Shown: positions 16,510-24,022 of the stretch, in pieces
Position numbering within the stretch: position 1 is the stretch's first letter
Layout of the letters: every line of letters starts with the position of its first letter
DNA from: VRUE01 sp963753245
Lineage (GTDB): Bacteria; Actinomycetota; Thermoleophilia; Solirubrobacterales; 70-9
Length of the DNA stretch: 64,000 nt
Direction of reading: 5' to 3'
NCBI GenBank assembly: GCA_963753245.1
Contig: CAVWBK010000009.1
Location: 1-64,000 of the forward strand
Notes under the pieces: generated by a model
What the model was told of the DNA's origin: nothing
The model's database searches: none
Seen by the model: the letters and a program-made list of their open reading frames with translations, nothing else
Made by a program: the position numbers and the translations under genes

Positions 16510-17300
16510 TCACGTCGCCGCCACCGCGGTCGTCCCGTCGCAGGTGGTGACGCTCACAAAGACTTCGCCCGGCGTTTTTCGCTTCGAGGTTTTGGCGACG
16601 ATCTCGCCTTCGCTTTGGACCGTGAAAACCGGCGGCCGGGACGCTACCGAGGCTCACCTCCGAGGCTTCCTCGAAGTCGGTGCCGCGGGTCTTATGGTTC
16701 CGCCACCGGGCTAGCGCCGAGGTCGCGGGCGAGATCGGGGTTGCGGTCGGGGCCGGCTGCACCAGCGCTCTGACCCCGATCTCCACGTTGTTGCCCGGGT
16801 AGGCCGGCGAGCCTCCGCCGAGCGCCGTGAACCAGTTCAGGTAGCGGGAGCCTTGACGCCTTCGACGCCGACGCAGTCTTCGTTGACGTTTACCCCGAGC
16901 AGATCTCCGGTCTTGATAGGCAGGTCGGTGTGCCAAGTGCCTTTCCGAGTAAGCCACCGCTCGCCATCTTCTGGGCGCTGGTGCCCGCTCCCGTGTATGC
17001 GCCGCCTCCGGCGGGGCGAAGGACGCGCAAGTCGAAGGTCTGGCCGTTCGTAAAGTTACCGTGCATTCTCCAGCTGACTACGACGCCGTCGACCGGCGAG
17101 CTGGCGTCTACGCTGGCCTCGCCTAGCGTGTCGTTCGCCCAGGTGCCGCTCGGGCCCGTGCAGTCCTGACCGTTGAAAGCGCCTGTCAGAGAGCTGCCGA
17201 CCACGATTAGGTGCGCCGCGGCGATCGAGCAGGTCGCCGCGAGGATGACCGCGACGATACTCAGGAGGAAGTCCGAACGCAGCGCGCTGCGAGACTTCAC
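16510..17300 (-). pseudogene. Frameshifted pseudogene of a secreted IPT-type protein
   Basis: Minus-strand remnant homologous to the intact secreted IPT/PASTA gene at 37179-38180. From GTG 17300 it encodes an N-terminal hydrophobic segment, then strands matching the intact copy (VVGSSLTG, SPVDGVVVSWRM, FDLRVLRPAGGGAYTGAGTS). That frame ends soon after. The continuation DLPIKTGDLLGVNV lies in a second frame, and an IPT-like end (FTVQSEGEIVAKTS ... VSVTTCDGTTAVAAT) in a third. At least two frameshifts plus internal stops show decay. No PASTA tail remains. Confidence 0.7.
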
Positions 17301-17387
17301 AAATCGGCCAGGCGCGCGAGAGCGAGGACGGAAATCCGCTAGCTTTCGCTCCTCGGGCTGCTCCCAATCGGCCCATCCGAATCTCTC

Positions 17388-17461
<74 letters not shown>

Positions 17462-17481
17462 TCTCGCTGGAACCCGCATTG

Positions 17482-17518
17482 TGTCGCGGGTTTCCGGCGG
17501 AGCGGGAAACCCGCGACA
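17482..17518. terminator. 14-bp perfect hairpin downstream of tRNA-Asp
   Basis: TGTCGCGGGTTTCC (17482-17495) is the exact reverse complement of 17505-17518, with a 9-nt GC-rich loop. It begins 20 bp after the tRNA. It could be the tRNA transcription terminator, although no T-run follows, or a copy of a palindromic repeat. Confidence 0.5.
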
Positions 17519-17627
17519 GGGGAACTTCGCGCTTTGGGTGCCACGTTCGGGTACCAACTGCCTCGTGAATTGCGCCGCGCCCAGCTTGGCCCCGGGACCG
17601 TTGGGGCTCGCGGCTACATTTCTTTCG

Positions 17628-17855
17628 ATGGCAGCTCATCCTTGGCCAGACATTCCCGACGAGCAGCGGTGGTCACTGGAGTTGATGGAGGAACGTCTGG
17701 AGCGAACCTCCCAGCCGCCGTGGGAGCATTCAGCCCGCGCCGAGGAGCTTCGCGCTCAGGCGGCGAAGACCGACATCGAGGGCTACCGCTACGCGGCACT
17801 TGCTTTGGCCGATCGCTACGAGCAGACGGCAGCCGCTCGCCTCGCTTCAGCGTAG
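17628..17855 (+). CDS. Small hypothetical protein
   Basis: A 75-aa acidic, helix-rich protein starting at ATG 17628 (MAAHPWPDIPDEQRWSLEL). It has three Trp residues and no Cys, TM segment or signal peptide. Residue choice is protein-like (WSLELMEERLE, YRYAALALADRYEQ), but no family was recognised. It is the first frame after tRNA-Asp and may be an orphan of the accessory stretch. Confidence 0.45.
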   Translation: MAAHPWPDIPDEQRWSLELMEERLERTSQPPWEHSARAEELRAQAAKTDIEGYRYAALALADRYEQTAAARLASA

Positions 17856-17857
17856 CT

Positions 17858-18272
17858 CTACGGCTCCAGCATCGAGCGCAAGTGAGCCGCGATTTCGCGC
17901 TGGAGGTTCAGCAGCGACTGAACCTCCGGCTCGACATACTGCGCCGCAACCGCATCGTTCCTCCAGTCATACGTGCGGTGCTCTCTCGGGCTCGCGGGAT
18001 TTCGCTATGACGGCTCCGAGGCGGCACGCCTGCGATTGATCGTCGTACTGCCGCTGATCGCGTTTCAGGCGGCTCCAGATTGAGCCAACGGCCCGGAGTG
18101 TGGTGTGCGCGAGGCTCGATGCGGTGCCAAGTGTGCGATACACAGCGACGAATTTCCTGGGAGTCAACCTGGCCTGGACCCACTCCCGCGGTCCGATCGC
18201 CGCGCAGCCCCACCAACAGATCTCCAGCTTCTGGAGGCCGTGAACGTCCGGTATTGGCGGTCGAGCGGTCAT
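17858..18272 (-). pseudogene. Possible degraded hypothetical gene
   Basis: Two protein-like minus-strand stretches lie in different frames. The first runs from ATG 18272 (MTARPPIPDVHG ... KFVAVYRTLG ... ARVIA-type helix) to a stop at 17967. The second, ending at TAG 17860-17858, reads TYDWRNDAVAAQYVEPEV and QSLLNLQREIAAHL. Together they look like one gene with a frameshift, but a chance frame cannot be excluded. No family recognised. The rest of the gap to 18444 holds nothing I can identify. Confidence 0.3.
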
Positions 18273-18444
18273 CTACGCGCCGTCTCGGGCCTCCGAGCGA
18301 TCTACGTCAGGTGGGTGGGTGTCAACGCGGGGGTGGGGTTCAGGCCACGTCAAGGTTGCGGTAGGATTTTCGGATTCCGCAGCATCTTGGCGATTAGGTT
18401 TGCGCTGTGATCTTTGCTCACGTGTTATGCACGGCTGAGAAATC

Positions 18445-20136
18445 ATGCGTGAAGAGACCGCCAGACCAACAAGTCGAACCCTGGCTCGTGTCGCGTCCCC
18501 GGTGGCGCGATTAGGCTGCCCGGTGCTCGCGCTCGTGCTAGTGACGATGGGGGCGCCGGCACTCGGTACCCCTCCTGCGCATGGCTCCTCCCACCCAGGG
18601 TTGGCGGACCGAAGCCCGCCATTTCACGCAAGCGCCGTCGAAAGCGCCGTGCAGACCTCTGCCTCGCTCTTCCAACCCGGAGGCAAGCTGACCGCCGCCG
18701 GTGAGGCCGGCGCCGGCTTCTTCGGCTTCTCCGTTGCGCTCTCAGCGGATGGGAACACGGCGCTGGTTGGCGCCCCCGTCGACGACGCGGCATGGGTGTT
18801 CACCCGCTCGGACTCGACCTGGTCTCAGGGCCAAGAGCTCACCTCCAGCGAACTGACCGCGAAAGCGCAGTTCGGCACCTCGGTGGCCCTGTCCGGTGAC
18901 GGACAGACGGCGTTGATCGGTGCTCCGCACGACGGCACCGCCTGGGTCTTCACCCGCTCGGGCTCGACCTGGTCTCAGCACCCTGAAAAGCTCGCCGACA
19001 ACGTCAATGACTATGGCGTGGCGGTGGCGCTGTCCTCAGATGGGCGCACGGCACTTGTCGGCGCCCCAGGTGAACTTGGCGAAGAATCGGGCACGGCAAT
19101 CGTCTACACCCGACCGGACTCGAGCTGGACCGAACAGGCATCCCTTAGTCCAAAAACGGGCGAAGGGGGTGAGGAATCGCTGTTCGGCTCGGCCGTGGCG
19201 CTGTCCTTGAACGGCAGCACCGCGTTGGTCGGCGCACCCTTCCATGGTGAAGCCTTCGGTGCCGCATGGGCGTTCGCGCGTTCGGGCGAAAGCTGGGCTC
19301 AGCAGGGCAAAAGGCTCGAACCCGCCGAAGAAATCAACGCCGCCGAATACGGGACCTCACTGGCGCTCTCCGGCGACGGCAACACCGCGCTGATCGCTGG
19401 GCCAATCGCAGGCGGAGCAGTCGGCGTCTTCACCCGCTTAGGGTCGACCTGGTCCCAACAGGGAGGATTGCTGACGGGCGCCAACCCGAGCGGCGAAGAA
19501 AGGTTCGGCCGAGGTGTGGCGCTCTCCGAAGACGGGAACACCGCGCTGATCGGCGCCCCGGGAGAAGGTGGGGGAGGGGCATGGCTCTTCACCCGCTCGG
19601 CATCGACGTGGACCCGGCAGGGCAGCGAGATCGGTGGCTGCGAAGAGGTAGGCGAAGGCGGCTTCGGGGGTGCGGTCGCGCTCTCGGGTGATGCCACAAC
19701 CGCGCTGGTCGGCGGGTCTAGGGACAACGCCAACGTCGGTGCCGTGTGGCCGTTCGTGACGAGCTCGGGAAGCGTCTGCTCGCCCAGCGGCGGTGGCGGT
19801 CGAGAACAACCCGAAACGACGACGACGCCGGGCACGACGACCCCGCTGGGCTCGAGGATCCTTCCAGGCACGAAGATAACTAAGACGAAGATCAATGCGA
19901 AGAAGCGTATGGCGACCTTTTCGTTCACCGGTATAGGGACGACGACGGCCTTCCAGTGCGAGCTCATCGCGTCATCAAAGAAACGCCATCACAAGCGCAC
20001 TAACGCCTTCGCCACCTGCCAGTCGCCCAAGGGCTACAAGCACCTGGCACCAGGTCGCTACACCTTCGCGGTGCGGGCGCTTGATGGCAGCGAATCGGAC
20101 CCGACTCCCGCCAAGAACGCCTTCAAGATTCGGTAA
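18445..20136 (+). CDS. Secreted FG-GAP-type seven-bladed beta-propeller with C-terminal Ig-like domain
   Basis: A 563-aa exported protein. The long N-terminal leader includes a hydrophobic core (CPVLALVLVTMGAPALG). Seven repeats of about 55-65 residues follow, each with FGxSVALSxDGNTALVGAP and a WVFTRSxSTWSQ strand. This is the integrin-alpha-like FG-GAP pattern and implies a seven-bladed propeller. A Thr-rich linker (ETTTTPGTTTPLG) leads to a C-terminal domain of about 100 residues with one Cys pair (FQCELI, FATCQSP) and the YTFAVRALDGS strand typical of an Ig/FnIII-like fold. Probably cell-surface or extracellular; ligand unknown. Confidence 0.85.
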   Translation: MREETARPTSRTLARVASPVARLGCPVLALVLVTMGAPALGTPPAHGSSHPGLADRSPPFHASAVESAVQTSASLFQPGGKLTAAGEAGAGFFGFSVALSADGNTALVGAPVDDAAWVFTRSDSTWSQGQELTSSELTAKAQFGTSVALSGDGQTALIGAPHDGTAWVFTRSGSTWSQHPEKLADNVNDYGVAVALSSDGRTALVGAPGELGEESGTAIVYTRPDSSWTEQASLSPKTGEGGEESLFGSAVALSLNGSTALVGAPFHGEAFGAAWAFARSGESWAQQGKRLEPAEEINAAEYGTSLALSGDGNTALIAGPIAGGAVGVFTRLGSTWSQQGGLLTGANPSGEERFGRGVALSEDGNTALIGAPGEGGGGAWLFTRSASTWTRQGSEIGGCEEVGEGGFGGAVALSGDATTALVGGSRDNANVGAVWPFVTSSGSVCSPSGGGGREQPETTTTPGTTTPLGSRILPGTKITKTKINAKKRMATFSFTGIGTTTAFQCELIASSKKRHHKRTNAFATCQSPKGYKHLAPGRYTFAVRALDGSESDPTPAKNAFKIR

Positions 20137-20203
20137 GGCGAGACCCGCATCGCCGCATTGGTGACTCGCGCCAGCACGGGCTCCTTGCCGGCTCAAGCAG
20201 GGC

Positions 20204-20674
20204 TCAGCCCTCCGGCAGGTTCTCCAGATCCGCCTGGTCCTGCGCGCGGCTCTGCATTCGCTTCATCTCTCGCAGCCGGCTAAGTGAGCACACGCGTACA
20301 GGGATGCCCAGCACATTGCTCTCGACCGCGTCCTCGGCGAGTTCGGAGTACCCCGGCACCCCGCGCAGGCGCTGTACTACGTCGAGCCCGCCGAACCGGG
20401 TGTCGACGGTGACATTGCCGCCGCGCAGGATGACAGTGCCGTCCTCGTCGGGGTCGAAGGGACGTCCTTCGACCGTCGGCAAGGTCGAGCACAGCGCCTC
20501 CAACGCGGCGGTGAGCAGCTTCAGGTTCGCCGGGTCGGGATCGGGCACGAGGTCGAGGTCTTCGGTCGCCCGTATATACCCGTGCGCTCCCACCGCCACG
20601 CCGCCGATCACAACGAAGCGAACCTCATGCTCGTGCAGGGCCGCGAGCAGGCCGCGGAGATCGAACTCGCTCAA
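20204..20674 (-). CDS. MNT-fold nucleotidyltransferase (toxin-like)
   Basis: A 156-aa protein of the DUF6036/AbiEii-like nucleotidyltransferase superfamily. The fold's signature is VVIGGVAVGAHGYIRATEDLDLV: the GG...G-x-R-x-T-x-DLDL pattern with the metal-binding Asp pair. Related proteins act as toxins of type IV or nucleotidylating toxin-antitoxin systems. The TTG start (20674) overlaps the stop of a small upstream gene, so the two are co-translated as a likely pair. Target is unknown. Confidence 0.8.
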   Translation of the reverse strand: MSEFDLRGLLAALHEHEVRFVVIGGVAVGAHGYIRATEDLDLVPDPDPANLKLLTAALEALCSTLPTVEGRPFDPDEDGTVILRGGNVTVDTRFGGLDVVQRLRGVPGYSELAEDAVESNVLGIPVRVCSLSRLREMKRMQSRAQDQADLENLPEG

Positions 20675-20844
20675 CGCGTCGAGGCGGCGCCCTTGACGGC
20701 GCTCATCTGCTTGCAGAGGGCGTGCACGCGCGCCAGCCGCTCGCTCATCGGCATCGTGCGGGCAGCCTCCAGGCGAGCGGCTCGCGAGCGGCTCATGTCG
20801 CCGATGTCGCCCTCGCGCGCCGTATCCTGCTTTTTCGCCGTCAT
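20671..20844 (-). CDS. Small partner protein of the nucleotidyltransferase (antitoxin candidate)
   Basis: A 57-aa basic, helix-rich protein from ATG 20844 (MTAKKQDTARE). TTG 20853 is an alternative start. It contains SRSRAARLEAARTM and SERLARVHALCKQM helices. It lies directly upstream of, and overlaps, the MNT-fold gene, the order expected of an antitoxin followed by its toxin. The family was not recognised, so the antitoxin role is inferred from size and coupling only. Confidence 0.6.
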   Translation of the reverse strand: MTAKKQDTAREGDIGDMSRSRAARLEAARTMPMSERLARVHALCKQMSAVKGAASTR

Positions 20845-20976
20845 CGTGGGCAAATCCTAGCGTCGTCTACAAGCACGATCGCCAGGGTTCGGGTGTCCGG
20901 GATCACAGGTTCGATCGCTCGCCCACGCCGATCGACCAGATACCGCGCCTTGTCCACAGGAGAGCTCCCCTCATTC

Positions 20977-21029
20977 GGTGTCTCCTATGTCCTGACACAG
21001 ATGTCGCCTTTGTTCTGAAACCGGACACC
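20977..21029. mobile_element. Possible terminal remnant of an IS481/IS3-like insertion sequence
   Basis: Two 17-bp imperfect direct repeats (20977-20993 and 21000-21016, 13 of 17 matching, start-to-start 23 bp) share a GTGTC..CCT.TGT.CT core. A TGTCCTGACA palindrome lies at 20988-20997, and outer GGTGTC/GACACC inverted arms bound the block. It resembles flanks I remember for IS481-type elements. No transposase is present. Confidence 0.3.
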
Positions 21030-21367
21030 GTCGCTCCCGTTCAAGCGGATTCCCATGGAATAGCTGGGTTGCCGCTCCTCACTGGGTTCGCAGCGCCCCT
21101 CGAGGAACGCGGTAGCTACCAGATTTGGGTACCGACGCTTCGTGTAGGACCCCCCCCGTCGTCCATGCCAGTGCGAGCACCTCCGTTGAGCGACGCTCGA
21201 GACCGTTCACACCCCAAGGCGTGAGCTCGGAGCTGAGATCAGCCGCCCGAGCCGCTGGCTGGGCAGCCTGCGTCGGGAGGTCTAGGCTAGCGCCACACCT
21301 GTGTCTTAGGCCCTGACTCGTTGGCTAGTATCTTGCTTACAAATCTCCTTAGAGCTATGGCTAAAGG

Positions 21368-21439
21368 TTTCAGAAAAACGCTTTTTTCTGCAATTTTGAG
21401 AACTACTCCAAACTTGCAGCTTTCTGCGTATTTCTGAAA
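21368..21439. promoter_or_regulatory. AT-rich upstream region with inverted repeats
   Basis: TTTCAGAAA (21368-21376) and its reverse complement TTTCTGAAA (21431-21439) flank the region. A second, tight palindrome (AGAAAA ... TTTTCT) lies at 21373-21390. A -10-like TAAACT follows at 21449-21454, only about 10 bp before the ATG at 21465. Likely operator for autoregulation by the HTH protein encoded next. Confidence 0.45.
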
Positions 21440-21464
21440 GTAATGCTGTAAACTGTTTAGCGAT

Positions 21465-22148
21465 ATGTCGCTGAAAGAGAAAGAGCGCACGATTAGGAAT
21501 ATCGCTCGCCTGCGGCAAGCCGAGCGCACTGCAAAGAGCCCAGAGGTAGCCGCTGTGCGAAGCGATCTCGAAGAGGCACTGGGCGGGACTGTCTCTCGCA
21601 ATCTCGCCGCAGGTCTGCTCGGTGTGAGCCACACTGCTCTCAATAACTGGATTGCGGCGGGTGATGTGCCGGCGGTTATCTCCGAGCGTGGTCGTAAGGA
21701 GGTTCCGGTGGGAGCCCTGCTCGATCTCTATGAGCTGATCGGTGAGCGGGGCGATGGCTCCGGCCGCCACCGCCTTGAGCCGGTAATGCGCAAGAATCGC
21801 AGGCGAGCCAAACTGATGAGGCCTGCGAAGGGCCCGGAGTTCTCCGGGGCGGAAGGGCATCGCCGTGCGGAGCTCCGCGGTCTGGCTTACCACCGTGCAC
21901 TCGCGCCTCGGCTTCGACGGCGCAGCCTCAATGAGGCCGCGCGAAAGATTCGCCTTTGGCAAAGACAGGGCAGGATCAATTCCCACTACGCCGATCTTTG
22001 GTTGGAGCTCCTGGCCCAACCGGTGCACGAGGTCCGCAAGGTGATTACCGCCGATAACCAGTTCGGCAGGGATTTGCGTCAGAGCTCTCCATTTGCCGGT
22101 GAGCTCAGTGAGCCCGAGAGGCGCAGGATTCTGGAAGCGGTGCGCTAG
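21465..22148 (+). CDS. HTH-domain protein, antitoxin/regulator of a nucleotidyltransferase pair
   Basis: A 227-aa protein. Residues about 40-75 form a MerR/excisionase-like HTH (SRNLAAGLLGVSHTALNNWIAAGDVPAV). The remaining 150 residues are basic and helical, ending in LSEPERRRILEAVR. It lies 3 bp before a nucleotidyltransferase gene, like the regulator/antitoxin genes of AbiE-type pairs. The promoter region has inverted repeats that this protein may bind. Lower GC upstream suggests recent arrival. The exact family was not recognised. Confidence 0.65.
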   Translation: MSLKEKERTIRNIARLRQAERTAKSPEVAAVRSDLEEALGGTVSRNLAAGLLGVSHTALNNWIAAGDVPAVISERGRKEVPVGALLDLYELIGERGDGSGRHRLEPVMRKNRRRAKLMRPAKGPEFSGAEGHRRAELRGLAYHRALAPRLRRRSLNEAARKIRLWQRQGRINSHYADLWLELLAQPVHEVRKVITADNQFGRDLRQSSPFAGELSEPERRRILEAVR

Positions 22149-22150
22149 CG

Positions 22151-22708
22151 GTGCGCAAACCCGACTTCGACCACGTGGTCGCCGCGGCGGTCGATGTCTC
22201 AGGAGAGCGCGAGATTGTTGTCATCGGTGGCCAGGCGATCCTGGCCAGTGTTGAGGACCCACCGGAAGCCCTTATCGAATCAATGGAGCTCGATGTCTAC
22301 CCGCTCAACGATCCCGACAAGGCCGAGGAAATCGACGCGGCTCTCGGTGACGGATCCCCCTTTCAGGGAACCTACGGGTTCTTTGCGCAGGGAGTTGGAC
22401 CGGAGACCGTCAAGGCGCCCGCCGGTTGGCAGGAGCGGCTGATCAGGATGGCGGTCCCTCCGCGGCCCGCCCAGAAGGTGGAGCCAATTGCCTACTGCCT
22501 GGAGCTCCACGACCTCGTTCTCGCCAAGTGTGCCGCGGGCCGTGAACGCGACTGGAATTACACGCGGGAGATGCTGAAGCGCGAGTTGGTCGAGCTCGAT
22601 GAGCTCCTCGGCCGCATCTCAGAGATGCCGGTATCCGCTGCAACCCAGGAGCAGATGAAAAGGATGCTCAAGGGGATCGGCGTCCAGTTGGGGTTGATTG
22701 CCGAATAG
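22151..22708 (+). CDS. DUF6036-like nucleotidyltransferase (toxin candidate)
   Basis: A 185-aa protein with the MNT-like opening IVVIGGQAILASV and the acidic strand SMELDVYPL, which would hold the metal-binding Asp. Helical C-terminal half (ELHDLVLAKCAAGRERDW ... LVELDELLGRI) as in DUF6036 proteins. GTG 22151 starts 3 bp after the HTH gene stop, so the two form an operon. It is distinct from the nucleotidyltransferase at 20204-20674 and not a recent duplicate. Toxin activity is inferred. Confidence 0.7.
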   Translation: MRKPDFDHVVAAAVDVSGEREIVVIGGQAILASVEDPPEALIESMELDVYPLNDPDKAEEIDAALGDGSPFQGTYGFFAQGVGPETVKAPAGWQERLIRMAVPPRPAQKVEPIAYCLELHDLVLAKCAAGRERDWNYTREMLKRELVELDELLGRISEMPVSAATQEQMKRMLKGIGVQLGLIAE

Positions 22709-22776
22709 AGGAGTGCCCATCCGAGGCGCTTGAAGATCGCATCGATTCACGGCGTCGAAGCAGTGTCGCGGCGCTG

Positions 22777-23172
22777 CTAGGCAGCCGTAAGCTCAGCCAC
22801 TAGGGCGAAAGTACGGCGCTCGATCTCGTCGCGCGTTGCCCGCACCGCAGCGATCGGCTGGCCCTTTGGGTCAGGCAGGTCCCAATCGATGTAGCGCTTG
22901 CCGGGGATGTAGGGGCACTTGTCCCCGCAGCCCATCGTCACCACCACATCGGCCCATTCGGCATCCTCGGTCGTGAGTCCCCTCGGCTGTCTCTCGCTGA
23001 GGTTGATCCTCAGCTCGTTCATCACCTCAACCACCTCGGGATGAACACGGTCGCCAGGGGTGGTCCCGGCCGAGCGGGCGCTGTGGCGCCCTTGCGCTGC
23101 GCGTTCGAAAAGCGCCTGGCTCATCTGCGAGCGGCCCGCGTTGTGGAGGCAGACGAAGAGGGCGTTGGCCAT
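22777..23172 (-). CDS. arsC: Arsenate reductase, low-molecular-weight phosphatase type
   Basis: Reduces arsenate to arsenite using a thiol relay (thioredoxin or mycothiol). The LMW-phosphatase P-loop is CLHNAGRS with nucleophile C8. Redox Cys residues C82 and C86 lie in TMGCGDKCPYIPG, the arrangement of thioredoxin-coupled ArsC. An Asp-Pro near DLPDPKGQP completes the fold. ATG 23172 follows a GGAG. It ends the operon arsR-arsM-R2lox-like-arsC, 16 bp after the diiron gene. A second, longer ArsC is encoded on the other strand at 26042. Confidence 0.92.
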   Translation of the reverse strand: MANALFVCLHNAGRSQMSQALFERAAQGRHSARSAGTTPGDRVHPEVVEVMNELRINLSERQPRGLTTEDAEWADVVVTMGCGDKCPYIPGKRYIDWDLPDPKGQPIAAVRATRDEIERRTFALVAELTAA

Positions 23173-23188
23173 GTGATCTCCGCTGGTC

Positions 23189-24022
23189 TCAGAGGGTGGA
23201 CAAGGGGACGCCGATCACGTCGAGGCGGCGGGTCAGCCCGCCGAGGGCGAAGTCGCGGATCTCCTTGGCGTCGGCGCCGAGAGCGCTCCAGTTGATCCCC
23301 TCGCGCTCGGGGGGTGCGAGGGACTCGGCCACCGCCGGCAGCAGCTCGCGCAGGGTCGAGCGCACGGCCTCGGCGAGGGCGGGCTCGGCGGCGACGGCTT
23401 CGCGCAGATACCAAGTGCCATAGCCGATGTGGCGTTGCTCGTCGTGGTGAATCTTCGAGTAGCCGGCGATGAACCCGGGCAGCAGCCCCTCGCGGTCCAG
23501 GTAGCCGGTGACGAAGTTGAACGAGGTCAGTCCGAGCGTCCCCTCGAGGACCTGGTGGTAGAGGGTGACGAAGCGGACCTTGACCTCCGCGTCGCCCGGG
23601 TTCGCAACGAGCTGTTCCTGGGCCTCGACCAGGGCCACGTCGAAGATCCGGCGAAAGGCGGGGGAGATCTGCTTGCGGGCGCGCTCGATGTGGGCGCCAA
23701 TCGCCGCCGGGTCGGCGACGACCTCGTCCTGAAAGCGGGCGTAGAACTGCATGTGTCGGGCCTCATCAACCTGCTGGGTCGCGAGGAAGGTCGCTTCCTC
23801 CTCGCTGCCGTAGGCCCCGACCAATCCCGAGAACTTGGTCGTGATTCGCTCCTCGGCGACCATCAGCGAGCAGAGCACCCAAAAGATCAGGCCCCGATCC
23901 TCGCCGTTCAGCTCCTGCCACTGCTCGGCATCGGTGGCGAGGTCGATCTCGAACGGGCTCCACTGGCCCTCCTCCCAGTGGCGGTAGAGCTGCTGCGGGC
24001 CGAACAGGTTGACCTCGGTCAT
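23189..24022 (-). CDS. R2-superfamily diiron protein, R2lox-like, in the arsenic operon
   Basis: A 277-aa ferritin-like four-helix diiron (or Mn/Fe) protein of the ribonucleotide-reductase R2 superfamily. Metal ligands by pattern: E57, E87-x-x-H90, E160, E195-x-x-H198. Y155 lies five residues before E160 (YHQVLEG) and I60 three after E57. These are the spacings of the Tyr and Val that form the ether cross-link in R2lox proteins, here with Ile in the Val place. No R2-type C-terminal tail for an NrdA partner is evident. ATG 24022 overlaps the arsM stop (ATGA), so it is co-translated with the arsenite methyltransferase. Substrate unknown; oxidation of an organoarsenical or a thiol/lipid ligand is possible. 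Confidence 0.8.
   Translation of the reverse strand: MTEVNLFGPQQLYRHWEEGQWSPFEIDLATDAEQWQELNGEDRGLIFWVLCSLMVAEERITTKFSGLVGAYGSEEEATFLATQQVDEARHMQFYARFQDEVVADPAAIGAHIERARKQISPAFRRIFDVALVEAQEQLVANPGDAEVKVRFVTLYHQVLEGTLGLTSFNFVTGYLDREGLLPGFIAGYSKIHHDEQRHIGYGTWYLREAVAAEPALAEAVRSTLRELLPAVAESLAPPEREGINWSALGADAKEIRDFALGGLTRRLDVIGVPLSTL

Larger units (their letters stand above)
20845..21464. other. Gene-poor junction between two nucleotidyltransferase modules
   Basis: About 620 bp with no convincing gene. It holds an IS-like scrap (20977-21029), a run of eight C at about 21149-21156, and an AT-rich last 130 bp that form the upstream region of the next module. Composition falls sharply from GC-rich to AT-rich near 21330, consistent with a recombination junction. 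Confidence 0.5.

Noticed and set aside
23189..24022. Class I ribonucleotide reductase beta subunit (NrdF/NrdB)
   Set aside because: No NrdE/NrdA neighbour, no evident C-terminal docking tail, first ligand is Glu rather than the usual Asp, and the Tyr spacing fits R2lox better.
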